15,152 nucleotides of DNA from an uncultured Lentisphaeria bacterium (GTDB taxonomy: Bacteria > Verrucomicrobiota > Lentisphaeria > JABSQK01 > CAJWLW01). The position numbers and the translations under genes were made by a program. The notes beneath the pieces were generated by a model. The model saw only the letters and a program-made list of their open reading frames with translations, had not been told where the DNA came from and made no database searches. Of this stretch, positions 13,576 through 15,152 are shown piece by piece. The first letter of the stretch is position 1; each line of letters starts with the position of its first letter. The stretch is from positions 1 through 15,152 of the forward strand of contig CAJWLW010000089.1 in the NCBI GenBank assembly GCA_913042885.1, read 5' to 3'.

Positions 13576-15152
13576 ATGTCCCAACCACCTCGCTTCTTCC
13601 TAAACCACGACGGTTCACATCTCATGTGGATTGCCCCGCCTGTGTCGCTCGATCAGTTCAGCCACGAAATCCTCGGCGTCACTGAAGGCACCCAGGTCGA
13701 CGGCATCGTCCATCATATGTTCACGTGTGGCGATTGCGTGCCGCTGTTCCACTGCGACATTGCCGACGCCGAGCCCGTCATGCCGGAGGCGCTGGCCAGC
13801 TGCCATGTCTGGCGCTGTATGCATAACCGTGCAGCATTGCTGGAGATGCCCGAGGATCCGTGGCAGATTGTCATCGCTGCGGCTCATGCACAAGGCAAGC
13901 CGTTCTGGGGATCGATGCGGTTCAATGATGGGCATCCGCCGGAGTACGGACCGCGCAGCCGTTTCGGGGTCGAACATCCGGAGTGCTTTATCGGCGACGA
14001 CTGCGCGGCCGGTATTCATGCGCCGGGGCCGGACGGTGTCGTGCCGCCGTGCCGCCACCTGAACTTTGCATTGCCGGTCGTGCGCGAACATCGCAAAGCA
14101 CTGATCGCTGGCCTTTGCAGCCGCTACGAGGTCGACGGCTTCGAATGGGACTTTACCCGTGACAACTGTCACAATTTTACGAAAGCGGATGCGGGTAATG
14201 GCGTCGCCATCCTGAACGATTACATGCGCGAAATCCGCAAACTGCTCGACGATATCGCTGAGCAGCGCGGCCGGCCGCTGGGCTTTGGGGTGCGTGTGCC
14301 GGGCACGCTCGAGGTCTGTAAGGAAACCGGGCTCGACGTCGAGACGTGGATCCGCGAAGGCCTTGTGAATATGCTGACGCCGACCGTCTATTACGACACC
14401 ACGTGTGAGTTGCCGTACAGGACGTTTGTCGAGCTGGCGCGGGGTACGGCAACCAAAATCTATGGGAACGTTTCTGAAGGTGTCGGGCCGGGGCGCTTCC
14501 GGCCACCCCCGAGGGAAGCCGTGCGTGCCGGTGTCGCAAACGCCTGGCGCGACGGCGTCGATGGGGTCAACATATTCAACTTTCACCATCATATCGTCGA
14601 TAACCGGATTGACGACATGGTCCTGTATTCGGAATGCGGCGATCCGGCTACCGTGGCCCGCAAAGACAAGCTGTACATGGTTGCCGGTGTTGCAGTGCCG
14701 AGCCAGTCACGCTTCTTTGGGATGGACTATGAGACCTGGCATCCGCGTCAGGTACCGGTTGATGTGCCGAAAGGGGACGGCCCCGGCGTCATGGTTCGTG
14801 TGCCGATCAGCGATGACATTGAGGCGGCACGACGCGATCGTGTCTTGGCCTCGATCGTCCTGCGTCTCGACCTGCTGAACATGACCGGGCATGAGAAGCT
14901 GCGGCTGCTTGTCAATGGAAAAGAGGTGCTGATCAACAGCGCGAAATGGGGCGCCAGCAAGCAGTACCCTTTTAACTGGAACGGCATGCACGGCGACATG
15001 GAAGCGACTTTTGATCTTACCGGCGGTGATTGGATCCAGGAAGGCGACAACGAAGTGAATCTGATTCTGCTCGAGCGTCCCGATGACATCGCTCCGCCGT
15101 TCACGCTCTACACCGTGCGCCTTGAGATCAACTACAACATCCTGCCGATGGG
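13576..15152 (+). CDS. TIM-barrel glycoside-hydrolase-like protein, 3'-truncated by window edge
   Basis: The frame runs from ATG 13576 through the last base without a stop: 525 codons are visible. An in-frame TGA at 13564 lies just upstream, so ATG 13576 is the first possible start, although no Shine-Dalgarno precedes it. The N-terminal 350 residues look like a (beta/alpha)8 barrel of the GH10-like/uncharacterised glycosidase type. Marks are FFLNHDGSH near 7-15, GTQVDGIVHH near 38-47, FWGSMRFNDGHPPE near 110-123, VDGFEWDFTRD at 186-196 with candidate acids Glu190 and Asp192, MLTPTVYYD near 266-274, and VDGVNIFNFHHH at 329-339. From about 395, strand-rich sequence (LRLLVNGKEVLI, DNEVNLILLE) suggests a beta-sandwich. 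There is no signal peptide, so it appears cytosolic. The fold and catalytic role are inferred from pattern; related proteins are largely uncharacterised in PVC-type bacteria. Confidence 0.8.
   Translation, partial: MSQPPRFFLNHDGSHLMWIAPPVSLDQFSHEILGVTEGTQVDGIVHHMFTCGDCVPLFHCDIADAEPVMPEALASCHVWRCMHNRAALLEMPEDPWQIVIAAAHAQGKPFWGSMRFNDGHPPEYGPRSRFGVEHPECFIGDDCAAGIHAPGPDGVVPPCRHLNFALPVVREHRKALIAGLCSRYEVDGFEWDFTRDNCHNFTKADAGNGVAILNDYMREIRKLLDDIAEQRGRPLGFGVRVPGTLEVCKETGLDVETWIREGLVNMLTPTVYYDTTCELPYRTFVELARGTATKIYGNVSEGVGPGRFRPPPREAVRAGVANAWRDGVDGVNIFNFHHHIVDNRIDDMVLYSECGDPATVARKDKLYMVAGVAVPSQSRFFGMDYETWHPRQVPVDVPKGDGPGVMVRVPISDDIEAARRDRVLASIVLRLDLLNMTGHEKLRLLVNGKEVLINSAKWGASKQYPFNWNGMHGDMEATFDLTGGDWIQEGDNEVNLILLERPDDIAPPFTLYTVRLEINYNILPM

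Noticed and set aside
13200..13685. A 161-codon plus-strand frame between the lipoprotein and GH-like genes
   Set aside because: It overlaps both the lipoprotein gene on the other strand and the GH-like gene in another frame, and its product is compositionally random.
13615..14592. A 325-codon minus-strand frame opposite the GH-like gene
   Set aside because: Shadow frame. The plus-strand frame 13576-15152 has coherent strands, motifs and codon bias; it is easy to overlook only because it has no stop inside the window.
1..15152. Defence system, prophage, transposon, CRISPR array or tRNA-linked island
   Set aside because: I looked for transposase or integrase motifs, terminal inverted repeats, regularly spaced repeats and tRNA cloverleafs in the gaps and saw none. 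The helicase here is Mfd, not a defence helicase.

Overview
The window is bacterial chromosomal DNA: roughly 60% GC by eye, densely coded, with genes on both strands. It holds one universal housekeeping gene, mfd, and then a run of accessory metabolic genes. I see no rRNA, tRNA, CRISPR array, transposase, integrase or plasmid gene. The gene mix (a cytosolic sialidase-fold protein, a phytanoyl-CoA dioxygenase-type enzyme, a YlbC/Ldh2-type dehydrogenase, a D-2-hydroxyacid dehydrogenase, a NagA-like amidohydrolase and a TIM-barrel glycoside-hydrolase-like protein) resembles free-living or marine heterotrophs such as Lentisphaerae, Planctomycetes, Verrucomicrobia or Poribacteria-type lineages. That placement is an impression from gene content and cannot be fixed without a phylogeny.

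Layout. 1-2805 (+) is mfd with its start beyond the left edge. 2806-3098 is a spacer holding a hairpin and a 57-nt-spaced direct repeat. 3099-4259 (+) is a NagA-like amidohydrolase that has lost the usual phosphate-binding motif. 4412-5506 (-) is a D-2-hydroxyacid dehydrogenase, convergent with it. 5507-5924 holds a divergent promoter region and a possible 87-codon orphan gene that runs into an Eis-like GNAT acetyltransferase at 5925-7088 (+). 7202-8293 (-) is a BNR/Asp-box sialidase-fold protein, convergent with the acetyltransferase. It shares an AT-rich, palindrome-containing spacer with a divergent phytanoyl-CoA dioxygenase family gene at 8527-9366 (+).

9367-9818 has no intact gene but carries what looks like a decayed coding sequence and then a likely promoter for an Ldh2-family dehydrogenase at 9819-10874 (+). 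A DUF938 methyltransferase-like gene (10978-11604, +) and an aldo/keto reductase (11751-12743, +) follow, the latter closed by a plausible intrinsic terminator. A small lipoprotein gene (12990-13328, -) comes next. A glycoside-hydrolase-like gene begins at 13576 (+), directly after a degenerate 7-nt tandem repeat, and runs off the right edge without a stop codon.

How they may work together (inference). Several products fit catabolism of an unusual sugar or sugar acid: glycan recognition or cleavage (sialidase-fold and GH-like proteins), deacetylation (NagA-like), and redox steps on hydroxyacids and aldehydes (D-2-hydroxyacid dehydrogenase, Ldh2-type, aldo/keto reductase). But the genes alternate strands and have their own spacers, so they are not one operon, and no transporter or kinase is present. 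I did not find a convincing new multi-gene system. The strongest leads are the divergent NagA-like enzyme, the edge-crossing GH-like gene with its repeat leader, and the decayed gene at 9387-9689.
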